Part shown: one piece after another, positions 44,183 to 54,115 of the stretch
Numbering within the stretch: the stretch's first letter is position 1
How the letters are laid out: each line of letters starts with the position of its first letter
Source: Desulfobacteraceae bacterium
GTDB taxonomy: Bacteria > Desulfobacterota > Desulfobacteria > Desulfobacterales > Desulfosalsimonadaceae
Length of the DNA: 64,000 bases
Direction of reading: 5' to 3'
NCBI GenBank assembly: GCA_014237465.1
Contig: JABZFM010000010.1
Coordinates: forward strand, 60,267-124,266
The notes under the pieces: model-generated
Told to the model about the DNA's origin: nothing
Database searches by the model: none
The model's input: the letters and a program-made list of their open reading frames with translations, nothing else
Translations under genes and position numbers: made by a program

Positions 44183-45139
44183 TTATTTGAATTTTCCGAA
44201 TTGCTTCTTGTCTGATAAAGCGACCAAAAGTTCTTTAAAAACACGGTCAGCCGCATCCGGATCGTCCTGATGACATGCACCGGCTGCCCGGTGGCCGCCG
44301 CCGCCATAAGAAAGCATGATTTCGCCGATATTGACATTCGATGTTCGATTAACAATGGATTTACCCACGGAAAAAATTGTTATCCCGCTTTCCGGCTCAA
44401 AGCGCAATAAAACAGAGATATTGCATTGCGGATAAAGCGCATAGATGACAAATCGGTTTCCGGGATATCTGATTTCCTTCTGCCTTAAATCCAGCACAAC
44501 TATATTGCCATGGATCGTAGCATATGTTTCGAGCTGTTTTTTATATTTTTCTTCATAATCGAAGTAGACTTTGGACCGTTCTTTGACATCGCCAAGTTCA
44601 AGGATCTCATCGATGGTCATTTTACTGCAATAGTCGATTAAATCAAATTTAAACTGCTCTTCGGATATTCTGAAATCCCTCCGGCTTTCAATATTGGTTC
44701 TCTGGTCAATCAGAAAATTCAAAAGCGCCCATCTCTTTGGAAATAATATCTCATCCCGAGAAAACTCGCCGGAGTCAGCTTTATCCACACCGATCATCAT
44801 ATCATCAAAAAAATCCGGAAACCGTTTTTTGCCGCCGTAATAATTATAGACCACCCGGGCGGCTGAAGGGGCATCCGGATCGATAATATGTTTATCATTT
44901 TTTTTATTGCGCATGGCCTCGGAAAAATGGTGATCAATAGCCAGATGGACCCCATCTACGTATGGGAGGTTTGTACTGATATCATGGTCACTGACTTTTA
45001 CGATCCCAAGCTGCATATCACTGGGATGGTCCACAAGCTTGATTTCATCAATCATATCCAAATGTTTCATCAACACCGCACATACCAGGCCGTCAAGGTC
45101 GCCACGGGTCAATAATCTATATTTATTTATGTTTGCCAT
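44183..45139 (-). CDS. DHH/DHHA1 family phosphoesterase (exopolyphosphatase-like)
   Basis: 318 residues. N-terminal DHH domain with TRGDLDGLVCAVLM and the name-giving IDHHFSE (about residue 90). The DHHA1 nucleic-acid/substrate-binding motif GGGGHRAAGAC is near the C-terminus. The family includes oligoribonucleases, NrnA-type nucleases and exopolyphosphatases; the substrate cannot be decided here. AAGGAA lies before the ATG. First gene of a two-gene operon with pgi. Confidence 0.85.
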   Translation of the reverse strand: MANINKYRLLTRGDLDGLVCAVLMKHLDMIDEIKLVDHPSDMQLGIVKVSDHDISTNLPYVDGVHLAIDHHFSEAMRNKKNDKHIIDPDAPSAARVVYNYYGGKKRFPDFFDDMMIGVDKADSGEFSRDEILFPKRWALLNFLIDQRTNIESRRDFRISEEQFKFDLIDYCSKMTIDEILELGDVKERSKVYFDYEEKYKKQLETYATIHGNIVVLDLRQKEIRYPGNRFVIYALYPQCNISVLLRFEPESGITIFSVGKSIVNRTSNVNIGEIMLSYGGGGHRAAGACHQDDPDAADRVFKELLVALSDKKQFGKFK

Positions 45140-45342
45140 ATAATCAATTCCTTGATATTGAAGTATCGGTTAATATAATAAATTTATAACAAATCGGTCT
45201 GCTTATAGCAAGCTGCGATTCAATTGCTCAAAATTGGCTCGCCGAAAAATTTTCGCAGGCGACAGGTTTATCATAATACCTGAATCTTGCAAGAAAATTC
45301 AGGTTATAATTTTTTTCACGAAATAGATTTAACGGAGTCCAA

Positions 45343-46548
45343 ATGACTGTTAAAAAGTGCGGCATCATAAAAGCGCTGATAGACAAAGGCGTCACCATAC
45401 CCAACCCGGAATGTGTTGAAATTGGAGAAGATGTTAATCCGGACAGAATATCAGGGCAGGGGGTTGTTATTCACAGCGGGTGTAAAATTTTCGGAAAAAA
45501 AACATTGATTCTCAAGGGAACCGTGGTGGGATATGAAGCGCCCGTTACCATCGAAAACTGTCAAATCGGACCGGATGTAAAATTAAACGGCGGCTTTTTT
45601 AAAGAATCGGTATTCTTAAAACAAGTATCAATCGGTTCATGCGCCCATGTCCGCGAGGGAACAATTTTTGAAGAATATGCAAGTGCTGCCCATTCTGTGG
45701 GCGTCAAGCAGACGATCCTGTTTCCCTATGTGACCTTAGGCAGCCAGATCAATTTCTGCGACTGTCTTATGGCCGGTGGTACAGGGAAAAAAAATCACAG
45801 TGAAGTCGGGAGTTCATATATTCATTTTAACTTTACACCCCAGCAGGACAAGGCAACGCCGTCTTTGATCGGTGATGTTCCAAGAGGGGTGATGCTTAAC
45901 CAGTCACCGATATTTTTGGGCGGGCAGGGGGGACTAGTCGGTCCCAGTCGCATAGCTTATGGTGTCACTATTGCAGCCGGCACAATATTCAGAAATGACG
46001 AATTAAGGGAAAATCGGTTGATTTTCGGTGGTGCGGCAAAAAGCGGAAATGTTGCCTACAAACCCGGCGCCTACGGTATTGTAAGACGCATTTTTAATAA
46101 TAATTTACATTATATCGCTAACCTGCTGGCCCTGGGACACTGGTATCAGCACATTCGGTTTCAATTTTTATCCAAAGAATTCCCCCTGGAATTATATGAA
46201 GGCGTGCTGGATAAACTGGACCTTGCCATGAATGAACGCATTAAACGGCTTGATGAATTTATGAAAAAAACATCAGTTTTTAAAATTTTTTCAGAAAAAC
46301 TGAAAAAATTCAACCTTGATCTTATTCAGCAATGGCCGGAAATCAAAGAGATGATTTATTCATATCGAAAAACTGCCGGTGATGATCAGTTAAAAAACAA
46401 TTTGATTCAAACCATACAAAAAATTTCTGAATCAGAAGGTAATGATTATATAAGAGTAATTAAACATCTTCCGCATGAAGACATAAAAAAGGGAACCCAA
46501 TGGCTGCAGGGAATTGTTGATCAAGTGATAAGTAAGGTGGAAGGTTGA
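45343..46548 (+). CDS. GlmU-like left-handed beta-helix protein without nucleotidyltransferase domain
   Basis: 401 residues. The first 250 or so form hexapeptide repeats (IHSGCKIFGKKTLILKG, IENCQIGPDVKLNGGFF, VSIGSCAHVREGTIFEEYAS) as in the acetyltransferase half of GlmU, including the segment GGTGKKNHSEVGSSYIHFNF. The usual N-terminal UTP-binding domain is absent. The last 150 residues are helical and of unknown type. It lies 162 bp before glmM, so it may supply acetyltransferase activity on glucosamine-1-phosphate or act as a separate sugar acetyltransferase. Annotation databases usually call such proteins UDP-GlcNAc pyrophosphorylase-like. Confidence 0.75.
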   Translation: MTVKKCGIIKALIDKGVTIPNPECVEIGEDVNPDRISGQGVVIHSGCKIFGKKTLILKGTVVGYEAPVTIENCQIGPDVKLNGGFFKESVFLKQVSIGSCAHVREGTIFEEYASAAHSVGVKQTILFPYVTLGSQINFCDCLMAGGTGKKNHSEVGSSYIHFNFTPQQDKATPSLIGDVPRGVMLNQSPIFLGGQGGLVGPSRIAYGVTIAAGTIFRNDELRENRLIFGGAAKSGNVAYKPGAYGIVRRIFNNNLHYIANLLALGHWYQHIRFQFLSKEFPLELYEGVLDKLDLAMNERIKRLDEFMKKTSVFKIFSEKLKKFNLDLIQQWPEIKEMIYSYRKTAGDDQLKNNLIQTIQKISESEGNDYIRVIKHLPHEDIKKGTQWLQGIVDQVISKVEG

Positions 46549-46572
46549 AGGCAGGAGGTTGAAAAAGCGTAG

Positions 46573-46602
46573 GCCGGATTAGCTCATAGAGCGTAATCCG
46601 GC
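46573..46602. repeat. REP-like dyad before glmM
   Basis: GCCGGATTA (46573-46581) pairs with TAATCCGGC (46594-46602). The surrounding GTAGGCCGGATTAG...GCGTAATCCGGC is of the same general REP type as the dyads at 264 and 12090. Confidence 0.65.
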
Positions 46603-46710
46603 ATTTGTGAAAGGTGAAAGGTAAAAAATCAGGAAAAACTGTAACAGTTTGCGATCCTTCAGCCTTATACCTTCTACCTAATCACCTAATTAAAAAGGAT
46701 TTGAATATAC

Positions 46711-48069
46711 ATGGATAAAAAATTATTCGGCACCGATGGAATCCGGGGAGTTGCCAATGAATATCCCATTACGCCGGAAGTGATGATCAAGCTCGGACGG
46801 GCCATTATCAGTTCCCTGCCGGATTCAGCAGACAAAAAACGAATTCTTATCGGAAAAGACACCCGGGTATCCGGAGATATGATTGAAAGCGCCATTGCGG
46901 CAGGCATCTGTTCCATGAACGGAGATGCGTTTTTGGCAGGAGTTATGCCAACACCGGGCATTTCATATTTAACGGTTTCCGACGGATATGATGCTGGTAT
47001 TGTGATCTCCGCATCCCATAATCCTTATTACGACAATGGAATTAAGATATTCAATCACAAGGGATTCAAGCTGACTGACCGGATTGAAAAAGAAATTGAA
47101 GATAAAGTACTGGATGATGTTTTTATATCCAACAAGTTGTTATCTAAAAATATCGGTGTCATTAAAAATCTTGAATCACCAAAGGCAAAATATATAAACT
47201 TCCTGAAAAAAACTCTGCCGCTGAATTATTCTTTAAGCGGGTTAAAAATAATACTGGACTGTTCAAACGGCGCAACTTATCAAATTGCCCCGAAACTGTT
47301 TGTAGAACTGGGTGCTGATGTAAAAACCATTTTTACATCACCAAACGGCACCAATATCAACGATAAATGCGGTTCCCAGCACACCGATACTTTACGTGAA
47401 ACTGTCTTAAAGTATGATGCGGACATTGGTTTTGCTTTTGACGGGGACGGCGACCGCCTGATTGCAGTGGATGATCAAGGCAATGAAGTGACCGGCGATC
47501 CGATCCTTGCCGTATGTGCCAAATTCATGAAAGAAAAGGGCCAATTAGCCAACAATGTCGTTGTCAGCACGGTCATGAGCAATGTGGGTTTGCGTCAGAC
47601 ATTAAAAAAACTGGGCATCAACCATATTATTGCAGAGGTGGGGGACCGTTATGTCCTGAAGCAAATGAAAAAAAACAATGCGGTCATCGGCGGAGAAGAT
47701 TCCGGGCATATGATTTTTCTGGACCACCATACTTCCGGAGACGGTGTTTTGACTGCCATTCGCTTGATGCAGGTGATTAAAGAGACATCTCAACCGCTTT
47801 CAGAGCTTGTAAAAATAATCAAAATATACCCACAGGTACTACTGAATGTGCCGGTAAATGAAAAAATCGACATACGAAATGTTCCGGAAATAAACAAAGC
47901 CATTCAAAAGGTTGAAAACCGATTGCAGGATCAGGGAAGGGTGCTTGTGCGCTACTCGGGCACACAGCCCCTGTGCCGGGTCATGGTGGAAGGACCGGAT
48001 CAAGATGATACCCAGCGATTTTGCCAGGACATAGTTGATGTGGTTCAGGACAAACTGGGCATTAAATAA
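46711..48069 (+). CDS. glmM: Phosphoglucosamine mutase
   Basis: 452 residues. Converts glucosamine-6-phosphate to glucosamine-1-phosphate for UDP-GlcNAc, peptidoglycan and LPS. The phosphoserine motif is ISASHNPYYDNGIK (Ser102, same position as in E. coli). Metal site DGDGDR, sugar loop GGEDSGHMIF and the phosphate-binding RYSGTQPLCRVMVEG are present. The start MDKKLFGTDGIRGVAN is diagnostic; the ribosome-binding site AAAAGGA is adequate. A family B repeat follows the stop. Confidence 0.96.
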   Translation: MDKKLFGTDGIRGVANEYPITPEVMIKLGRAIISSLPDSADKKRILIGKDTRVSGDMIESAIAAGICSMNGDAFLAGVMPTPGISYLTVSDGYDAGIVISASHNPYYDNGIKIFNHKGFKLTDRIEKEIEDKVLDDVFISNKLLSKNIGVIKNLESPKAKYINFLKKTLPLNYSLSGLKIILDCSNGATYQIAPKLFVELGADVKTIFTSPNGTNINDKCGSQHTDTLRETVLKYDADIGFAFDGDGDRLIAVDDQGNEVTGDPILAVCAKFMKEKGQLANNVVVSTVMSNVGLRQTLKKLGINHIIAEVGDRYVLKQMKKNNAVIGGEDSGHMIFLDHHTSGDGVLTAIRLMQVIKETSQPLSELVKIIKIYPQVLLNVPVNEKIDIRNVPEINKAIQKVENRLQDQGRVLVRYSGTQPLCRVMVEGPDQDDTQRFCQDIVDVVQDKLGIK

Positions 48070-48074
48070 AAAAT

Positions 48075-48200
48075 ATGGCTAAGTTAAAAGTTTCATATAC
48101 AAGGCGTAGTGGTTTTTCAGGCTCGAAATTATACAAGTCGTATCTTGAGTGCCTGAAAAACCGCTACAACGCAGTAGATGGGACTTTTGACGACGCCATC
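48075..48200. repeat. Family B palindromic element, copy 2
   Basis: Starts ATGGCTAAGTTAAAAGTTTC and ends GACGCCATC. Inner arms GTAGTGGTTTTTCAGGC and GCCTGAAAAACCGCTAC pair strongly. It fills the gap between the convergent glmM and yccA genes; its last three bases supply the yccA stop codon (TGA on the minus strand). It may also serve as a two-way terminator. Confidence 0.85.
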
Positions 48201-48912
48201 AATCTCTGCTGCCGCCTAAGATACGAAGCAGCATAAGAAATAAGTTTATAAAATCAAGATATAATGTCAGAGCGCCGATAATTGCGCCTTTACGGACAAC
48301 CCCGGCATCCAGGCCTGCCGGCTGGGTGAGGGCCATATGCTTGAGTTTCTGGGTGTCATAAGCCGTCAGACCCACAAAAACAAAAACACCGATATAACTG
48401 ATCATCATTGTCATGGCAGAACTGCGGATAAAAAGGTTGATAACCGATGCGATGATGATACCGATCAGTCCCATGCTCATAAAGCCGCCCAGCGACGTCA
48501 GGTCCCGCTTGGTGATCATCCCGTAGATGCTGCAGGCAACAAATGTTCCCGCGCATATAAAAAACGTGGATGCAATGGATGTGCTGGTATACGCAAGAAA
48601 AATAAACGATAATGTTGCGCCGTTGAGCGCGGCATAAAGCATAAATAATGCAGTGGCAGTGGATGCCTGAATTTTCTGTACCCGGGCGCTGAGATAAAAC
48701 ACAAGGCCGAGTTCTCCAATAATTAAACCGAAAAACAGTATCTGGTTTCCGAATATCAGTCGCATGAGTGACGGACTGTGGGCAACATAAAACGCGACAC
48801 CGCCGGTTAAAGCAAGACCAATGGCCATCCAGTTATAAACACTCTGGATAAAACTGTTGACCTGAATCTGGGCGCGGGTGTCTGTACGACGTGTTGAAAG
48901 TGTTTCAACCAT
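48199..48912 (-). CDS. Bax inhibitor-1/YccA family membrane protein
   Basis: 237 residues with seven hydrophobic spans. Family features: N-terminal FIQSVYNWMAIGLALTGGVAFY, and the C-terminal GLTAYDTQKLKHMA and LYLDFINLFLMLLRILGGSRD, which closely follow YccA/YbhL. In E. coli YccA modulates the FtsH protease; others are Ca2+ leak channels. A strong CAGGAGG ribosome-binding site precedes the ATG. The stop codon lies at the very edge of a family B repeat. Confidence 0.92.
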   Translation of the reverse strand: MVETLSTRRTDTRAQIQVNSFIQSVYNWMAIGLALTGGVAFYVAHSPSLMRLIFGNQILFFGLIIGELGLVFYLSARVQKIQASTATALFMLYAALNGATLSFIFLAYTSTSIASTFFICAGTFVACSIYGMITKRDLTSLGGFMSMGLIGIIIASVINLFIRSSAMTMMISYIGVFVFVGLTAYDTQKLKHMALTQPAGLDAGVVRKGAIIGALTLYLDFINLFLMLLRILGGSRD

Positions 48913-49139
48913 TAATAACCTCCTGTAAATTTTACATAATACATATTAAAAGGATAACAAATTAGATTTTAAATTTTATTTCAGTAAAATAACACACAAA
49001 ATGCGATATGCAACAAATAAGGGGTTTTGGTAAAAAAAATTGAAACCCGGCATTTTATCAATTATATATAAATTATTCATTGCGCCTGATGGTTTTATAA
49101 GAAACCTGACATATAATTCAAAAACCACATAAATAGAAC

Positions 49140-49409
49140 ATGAAGCCTACACAGCTATATCTGCATCTAAAGGAACTGGCCGATAAACTTGACATAGCGG
49201 TTGCGGAACAGAACCTGAGAGTGACCGGGGTGAATGCCAAAAGCGGTTTATGCATTGTTAAAGACCAGAAGATCTTTATAATGGATAAGCATCTGAATGT
49301 TCGTGAAAAAGTTGAAACCCTTGCTGACTGCCTGAGAACTTTACCGCTTGATGATATCTATGTAATGCCTGCCGTCAGAAAGTACCTGGATCGATCCGAT
49401 CGACCATAG
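49140..49409 (+). CDS. Conserved small hypothetical protein
   Basis: 89 residues, no membrane span and no cysteine pattern. MKPTQLYLHLKELADKLDI, KSGLCIVKDQKIFIMDKHL and VREKVETLADCLRTLP give a helix-sheet-helix impression. Similar small proteins occur near other genes in Desulfobacterota as far as I recall, but no function is known. No obvious ribosome-binding site precedes the ATG. The gaps on both sides (48913-49139 and 49410-49626) show no gene; a weak hairpin with T-run lies at about 49570-49592. Confidence 0.65.
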   Translation: MKPTQLYLHLKELADKLDIAVAEQNLRVTGVNAKSGLCIVKDQKIFIMDKHLNVREKVETLADCLRTLPLDDIYVMPAVRKYLDRSDRP

Positions 49410-49626
49410 AGGGGAGACTGGAATTTTAACAGTTTACTTGCTACTGTCGGCCTGTTATCGCGAGTTGAGTAAAAAGTTTACATAATATTTCTTATCAGAC
49501 GTTATGAATTTATTTAAAATTTAAGGCTTCAATTATTGAATCCAATATGGTTTAAGTAATACTTGGATGAACCGGTAAAAAGTCGGTTTTTATTAATTAA
49601 TTTTATACCAGTATTTTTATTATGAG

Positions 49627-51006
49627 ATGAGCAAATTGCCGAGCACACCTGTTGAACGCAAAATTTTTTCAGTTTCACAGCTTACCGACAATATTAAAAC
49701 GATACTTGAGGAAAGCTTTCCATTTATCTGGATTTCTGGAGAAATATCGAATTTTAAATCTCCTGTTTCCGGGCATTATTATTTTACGTTAAAAGACAGC
49801 CGGTCCCAGATAAATGCCGTAATGTTTCGCGGGCAAAACCGAAATTTGAAGTTTTTACCGGAAGACGGCATGAAAATTACCGGTTTTGGGCGCATCAGTG
49901 TATATCAGCCGCGCGGAACCTATCAGATCATTCTTGAATATCTTGAGCCGGCCGGCGCCGGCGCTCTGCAGGCTGCCTTTGAACAGATGAAGGCCCGTCT
50001 GGCCGAGGAAGGTCTTTTTGATGAAATTCATAAAAAACCCCTCCCTTTTCTCCCTTGTAAAATTTTTCTGATTACATCTCCCACCGGTTCGGTTGTCCAT
50101 GATATGATCCGGGTGCTGCTTCGCAGGTATTCAAATTTAAAGATCAGTATTCTTCCTGTAAAAGTTCAAGGCGATGATGCAGTTGATGAAATTGTATCCG
50201 CCATTTCACTTCTAAACACGCTTGATGATGCGGATGTGGCAATTATTGCCCGCGGCGGCGGTTCCCTGGAGGATTTAAGCGCCTTTAATTCAGAAAGCGT
50301 TGCCCGTGCCATTTTCGCTTCCCAGATACCCATTATTTCCGCTATTGGTCATGAAACGGATTTTACCATCACGGATTTTGCTTCAGACCTTCGCGCCCCC
50401 ACGCCTTCTGCAGCCGCAGAACTTGTGGTACCGGTCAAAAATGACCTTTTGCAGAACCAGATTATTCTTTTTAAACAACTCCGATCACGATTTGGACAAT
50501 ATCTTCAGAACCAATCAAATATTATACACAATCTGACAAAACAACTGACTCACCCCAGAAAACGTCTGGATGACCTAACCTTTCGATTAGATGATATATT
50601 CATGCGTATGAACCGGGCGTTTAAACAATCACATGTTCAAAAACAAGAACGGCTCACCTGGTGGATGAATCGCCTGAAAAAAAATTCTCCGCAGCATCGT
50701 ATCCGCTTTCAACGTGATACGGTCATTAAGCATAATGAAACACTCTTGTTTTTAACAACATCTCTGATAAAGACTAGAAGATTAACACTAAAGGAATTAA
50801 CCGGCCGGCTGAATGCTTTAAACCCAGGCGCAGTCCTTGATCGGGGTTACAGCATCACCCGGTCATTGCCTGAGAAAACCATTATATCTGACGCAAATAC
50901 AGTATCTACCGGCCAGTTGCTTGAAATATTGCTGGCAAAAGGAACCATAAGATGTCGTGTTGAACCGGTATCAGGAGATTTTAAAAAGGACAAATCCAAT
51001 GGCTAA
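49627..51006 (+). CDS. xseA: Exodeoxyribonuclease VII large subunit
   Basis: 459 residues. N-terminal OB-fold (FSVSQLTDNIKTILEESFPFIWISGEISNF, positions about 13-45, and HYYFTLKD) and catalytic domain with ITSPTGSVVHDMIRVLLRR, IIARGGGSLEDLSAFNSE and SAIGHETDFTITDFASDLRAPTPSAAAEL. The long C-terminal coiled part (about 280-400) is normal for the family. With XseB it degrades single-stranded DNA. Its stop overlaps xseB by 8 bp. Confidence 0.95.
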   Translation: MSKLPSTPVERKIFSVSQLTDNIKTILEESFPFIWISGEISNFKSPVSGHYYFTLKDSRSQINAVMFRGQNRNLKFLPEDGMKITGFGRISVYQPRGTYQIILEYLEPAGAGALQAAFEQMKARLAEEGLFDEIHKKPLPFLPCKIFLITSPTGSVVHDMIRVLLRRYSNLKISILPVKVQGDDAVDEIVSAISLLNTLDDADVAIIARGGGSLEDLSAFNSESVARAIFASQIPIISAIGHETDFTITDFASDLRAPTPSAAAELVVPVKNDLLQNQIILFKQLRSRFGQYLQNQSNIIHNLTKQLTHPRKRLDDLTFRLDDIFMRMNRAFKQSHVQKQERLTWWMNRLKKNSPQHRIRFQRDTVIKHNETLLFLTTSLIKTRRLTLKELTGRLNALNPGAVLDRGYSITRSLPEKTIISDANTVSTGQLLEILLAKGTIRCRVEPVSGDFKKDKSNG

Positions 51007-51244
51007 AAAAAAAACATTTGAAGATTCAATGACACAACTGGAAAAAATTGTTGAAGATCTCGAGGACGGCGATCTGCCGCTTGAGACCGCGATCAAAAAA
51101 TTTGAAGAAGGCGTTCGGCTGTCTAAATTTTGCTTTGATAAACTTGATGAAACTGAAAAAAAAGTATCACTGCTCCTGCAGGATCAAAATGGCAAAATCC
51201 AAGAAAAGCCGTTTTCCGCTAATGATACGATTGAGGACAGATAA
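50999..51244 (+). CDS. xseB: Exodeoxyribonuclease VII small subunit
   Basis: 81 residues from ATG 50999; AAAAGGA lies 9 bases upstream inside xseA. Typical pattern FEDSMTQLEKIVEDLEDGDL, then LETAIKKFEEGVRL and KKVSLLL. Overlaps xseA by 8 bp and is followed 2 bp later by ispA, the usual xseA-xseB-ispA-dxs order of proteobacteria. Confidence 0.95.
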   Translation: MAKKKTFEDSMTQLEKIVEDLEDGDLPLETAIKKFEEGVRLSKFCFDKLDETEKKVSLLLQDQNGKIQEKPFSANDTIEDR

Positions 51245-51246
51245 AA

Positions 51247-52158
51247 TTGCAGGATTCACTCTTAAACCGCAAATTTAATCTGTCCCATTACCTGAACACC
51301 CAGCGGAACATTACCGATCAGGCACTCAGCAAAATCATTAAAGCAAATTTTTCTGACTGCCGTCTTTCTTCCGCCATGCAGTATTCTTTAATAGCTTCAG
51401 GCAAAAGACTTCGGCCGGTTTTATGCATGGCTGCTGCCGAAACTGTCGGAGAAATAAATGACGACGTTGTAATGGCTGCCTGCGCCATTGAAATGATTCA
51501 CACGTATTCCCTGATACATGACGATCTGCCGGCAATGGATGATGACAAATTGCGCCGGGGCAAGCCGACCTGCCATATTCAATATGATGAAGCCACTGCC
51601 ATTCTGGCGGGCGATGCGCTGCTGACTCTTGCATTTGAGATTTTATCCGATCAACCGTCCTTGCCGGAAAATTCCTCAATCCGGCTTCAAGTCATCAAAA
51701 CAATTGCCAGGGCTGCAGGACACAATGGCATGATTGAAGGCCAGATGCGGGATATTGAGGCGGAAACCGCCTTTATTCCCCTTGACGAGCTAAAGAAAAT
51801 TCATCAGTTAAAAACCGGTGCCCTGATTGAAGCATCCGTTATAGCCGGCGCCCAACTGGCCGGCGGCACGACCGAATCCGTCAAGCAGCTTAAAATTTAT
51901 GCCGGCAATATCGGGGTGGCATTTCAAGTGATTGATGACATATTAAATGTTGAAGGAGATGCCGCTAAAATGGGAAAAGCCACGGGAACCGATGCATTCC
52001 GGAACAAATCTACATACCCCGGCCTGCTCGGTATGGAGAAATCCAGGCGATTTGCCGCAGAATTGATTAACAATGCCTTGCATGCATTAGATATTTTTGG
52101 TAACAAGGCAATTCCACTTTCCGCTCTTGCAGAATATATTATAAAACGAGAGCGTTAA
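51247..52158 (+). CDS. ispA: Polyprenyl (farnesyl/geranylgeranyl) diphosphate synthase
   Basis: 303 residues from TTG 51247 with GAGGACAG upstream. The first Asp-rich motif is DDLPAMDDDKLRRGKPT and the second DDILNVEGD; GKRLRP binds isopentenyl diphosphate. Chain-length control residues before the first motif read MIHTYSLIHDD, consistent with a short-chain (C15-C20) enzyme. It supplies prenyl chains for menaquinone and undecaprenyl phosphate; menaquinone genes lie at 59.7-62.2 kb. Confidence 0.92.
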   Translation: MQDSLLNRKFNLSHYLNTQRNITDQALSKIIKANFSDCRLSSAMQYSLIASGKRLRPVLCMAAAETVGEINDDVVMAACAIEMIHTYSLIHDDLPAMDDDKLRRGKPTCHIQYDEATAILAGDALLTLAFEILSDQPSLPENSSIRLQVIKTIARAAGHNGMIEGQMRDIEAETAFIPLDELKKIHQLKTGALIEASVIAGAQLAGGTTESVKQLKIYAGNIGVAFQVIDDILNVEGDAAKMGKATGTDAFRNKSTYPGLLGMEKSRRFAAELINNALHALDIFGNKAIPLSALAEYIIKRER

Positions 52159-52197
52159 TTTTGTTTTACCTATGTTTTATTAAGGAGAAATCTTGAT

Positions 52198-54078
52198 TTG
52201 AGTATGCTGGACCAGATTAATTCCCCTAAAGATTTAAAAAAAATTCCACGCAAAGAGCTGCCGATGCTTGCCCGTGAAATCCGGCAGTTGATCGTTGATG
52301 TGGTTTCAAAAACCGGCGGTCATCTGGCTTCCAATCTGGGAGTGGTGGAACTTACCATTGCCCTGCATTATGTTTTTGATGTGCCCAATGATAAAATTAT
52401 CTGGGATGTGGGTCATCAGGCTTACACCCATAAACTGTTAACCGGGCGAAAAAACCGTTTTCATACGTTGCGTCAGCATAGCGGCATTTCCGGATTTCCT
52501 AAAATCACTGAAAGCCCGTATGACGCATTTACCACCGGACATAGCAGCACCTCAATTTCAGCCGGTTTGGGCATTGCCAGTGCCAAACTGTTAAAAAAGG
52601 AATCTTCAAAAGTGATCGCCGTTATCGGCGATGGATCCATGACTGCCGGTCTGGCCTTTGAAGGACTTAACCAGGGGGGGGATATTCAAAAAGACATGAT
52701 TGTTATCTTAAATGACAATGATCTGTCTATCGGGCCGAATGTCGGCGCCCTATCCTCACTTTTAAGCCGCACATTTTCCGCCGGATATCTACAGGATCTT
52801 AAAAAAGAAATCGGTGAATTTCTTCGCTCCCTTCCGAAAATCGGCCAGGATGCCTATCATTACGCCAAACGTGCGGAAGAATCGTTTAAAGCGTTTGTGA
52901 CACCGGGCATGCTGTTTGAAGCATTTAATTTTGAATATTTCGGCCCTATTAAAGGGCATCGGTTGAATCACTTAATTGATATTCTAATAAACATTAAAAA
53001 CATCGACGGCCCGGTATTGCTCCATGTGTCGACTCAAAAAGGTAAAGGCTATGCGCCGGCTGAGAAAAACCCGGTTTATTTTCACGGCGTTGGAAGTTTT
53101 GAAGTTAAAACCGGGGACAAAGTATCATCTAAAAGATCACCCCTCACATATACGGAAATATTCGGCAAGACAATGATCGAACTAGCCGAAAAAGACGATA
53201 GAATTGTCGCGGTGACCGCAGCCATGCCTGAAGGAACCGGCCTTGTTGAATTTTCAGAAAAATTTCCGGACCGGTTTTTTGATGTCGGTATTGCCGAGCA
53301 GCATGGCGTCACATTTGCCGCAGGTTTAGCGATTGAAGGAATAAAGCCGGTCGTTGCTATCTATTCCACTTTTCTGCAACGGGCATACGATCAGGTTTTG
53401 CATGATGTATGCTTGGAATCTTTACCGGTTACGTTTGCCATTGATCGGGGCGGCATTGTTGGTGAAGACGGTCCGACGCATCATGGATTGTTTGATTTGT
53501 CCTATCTAAGGACCCTGCCCAACATAGTTGTCATGGCACCGAAAGATGAGAATGAACTACGCAGAATGCTCCTGACCGCCATCAACCATCCCGGCCCGGC
53601 GGCTTTCAGATACCCCCGGGGCGCCGGCGCAAATGTAACGATTGATCAACATATTGAGCCGATACCAATCGGCAAGGGTGAGGTATTAACCAACGGAAAA
53701 GACCTGCTGATTTTAGCCATCGGAACAACCGTCCTGGAGGCATTGGAAGCTTATCAAATTCTTTTGGAAAAACATATTGATGCAACCGTTGTTAACTGCC
53801 GCTTTGTAAAGCCTCTGGATGCTGAATTAATCTGTAATTTAGCAAAAGAAATCCCGTATATCCTGACTATTGAAGAAAATCTTCGCCAGGGAGGTTTTGG
53901 CAGCGCGGTCCTCGAACTTCTTCATGATGACGGCATCAATAATCTGCAGATTAAACGCTTAGGAATTCATGACACGTTTGTCGAACACGGCCCAAGTAAT
54001 TTGTTACGAAAAAAATATGGAATTGATGCCCAGGCAATCGTCAGTGCGGCAGAATTAATGAAAAATAACGCATCTTAG
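52198..54078 (+). CDS. dxs: 1-deoxy-D-xylulose-5-phosphate synthase
   Basis: 626 residues from TTG 52198, 10 bases after AAGGAG; ATG 52204 is an alternative. First enzyme of the MEP isoprenoid pathway, joining pyruvate and glyceraldehyde-3-phosphate with thiamine diphosphate. Motifs: [48 protein letters not shown] (ThDP site) and [15 protein letters not shown]. It directly follows ispA, so both ends of isoprenoid synthesis are co-expressed. Confidence 0.96.
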   Translation: MSMLDQINSPKDLKKIPRKELPMLAREIRQLIVDVVSKTGGHLASNLGVVELTIALHYVFDVPNDKIIWDVGHQAYTHKLLTGRKNRFHTLRQHSGISGFPKITESPYDAFTTGHSSTSISAGLGIASAKLLKKESSKVIAVIGDGSMTAGLAFEGLNQGGDIQKDMIVILNDNDLSIGPNVGALSSLLSRTFSAGYLQDLKKEIGEFLRSLPKIGQDAYHYAKRAEESFKAFVTPGMLFEAFNFEYFGPIKGHRLNHLIDILINIKNIDGPVLLHVSTQKGKGYAPAEKNPVYFHGVGSFEVKTGDKVSSKRSPLTYTEIFGKTMIELAEKDDRIVAVTAAMPEGTGLVEFSEKFPDRFFDVGIAEQHGVTFAAGLAIEGIKPVVAIYSTFLQRAYDQVLHDVCLESLPVTFAIDRGGIVGEDGPTHHGLFDLSYLRTLPNIVVMAPKDENELRRMLLTAINHPGPAAFRYPRGAGANVTIDQHIEPIPIGKGEVLTNGKDLLILAIGTTVLEALEAYQILLEKHIDATVVNCRFVKPLDAELICNLAKEIPYILTIEENLRQGGFGSAVLELLHDDGINNLQIKRLGIHDTFVEHGPSNLLRKKYGIDAQAIVSAAELMKNNAS

Positions 54079-54115
54079 ATTAAACCGAATTTGATCGTTT
54101 AAAATTTATGAATTG

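Noticed and set aside
48075..48200. Standard rho-independent terminator between glmM and yccA
   Set aside because: Strong stems but no proper T-run on either side, and the same sequence occurs before lipA and mqnD, so it is a dispersed repeat first.
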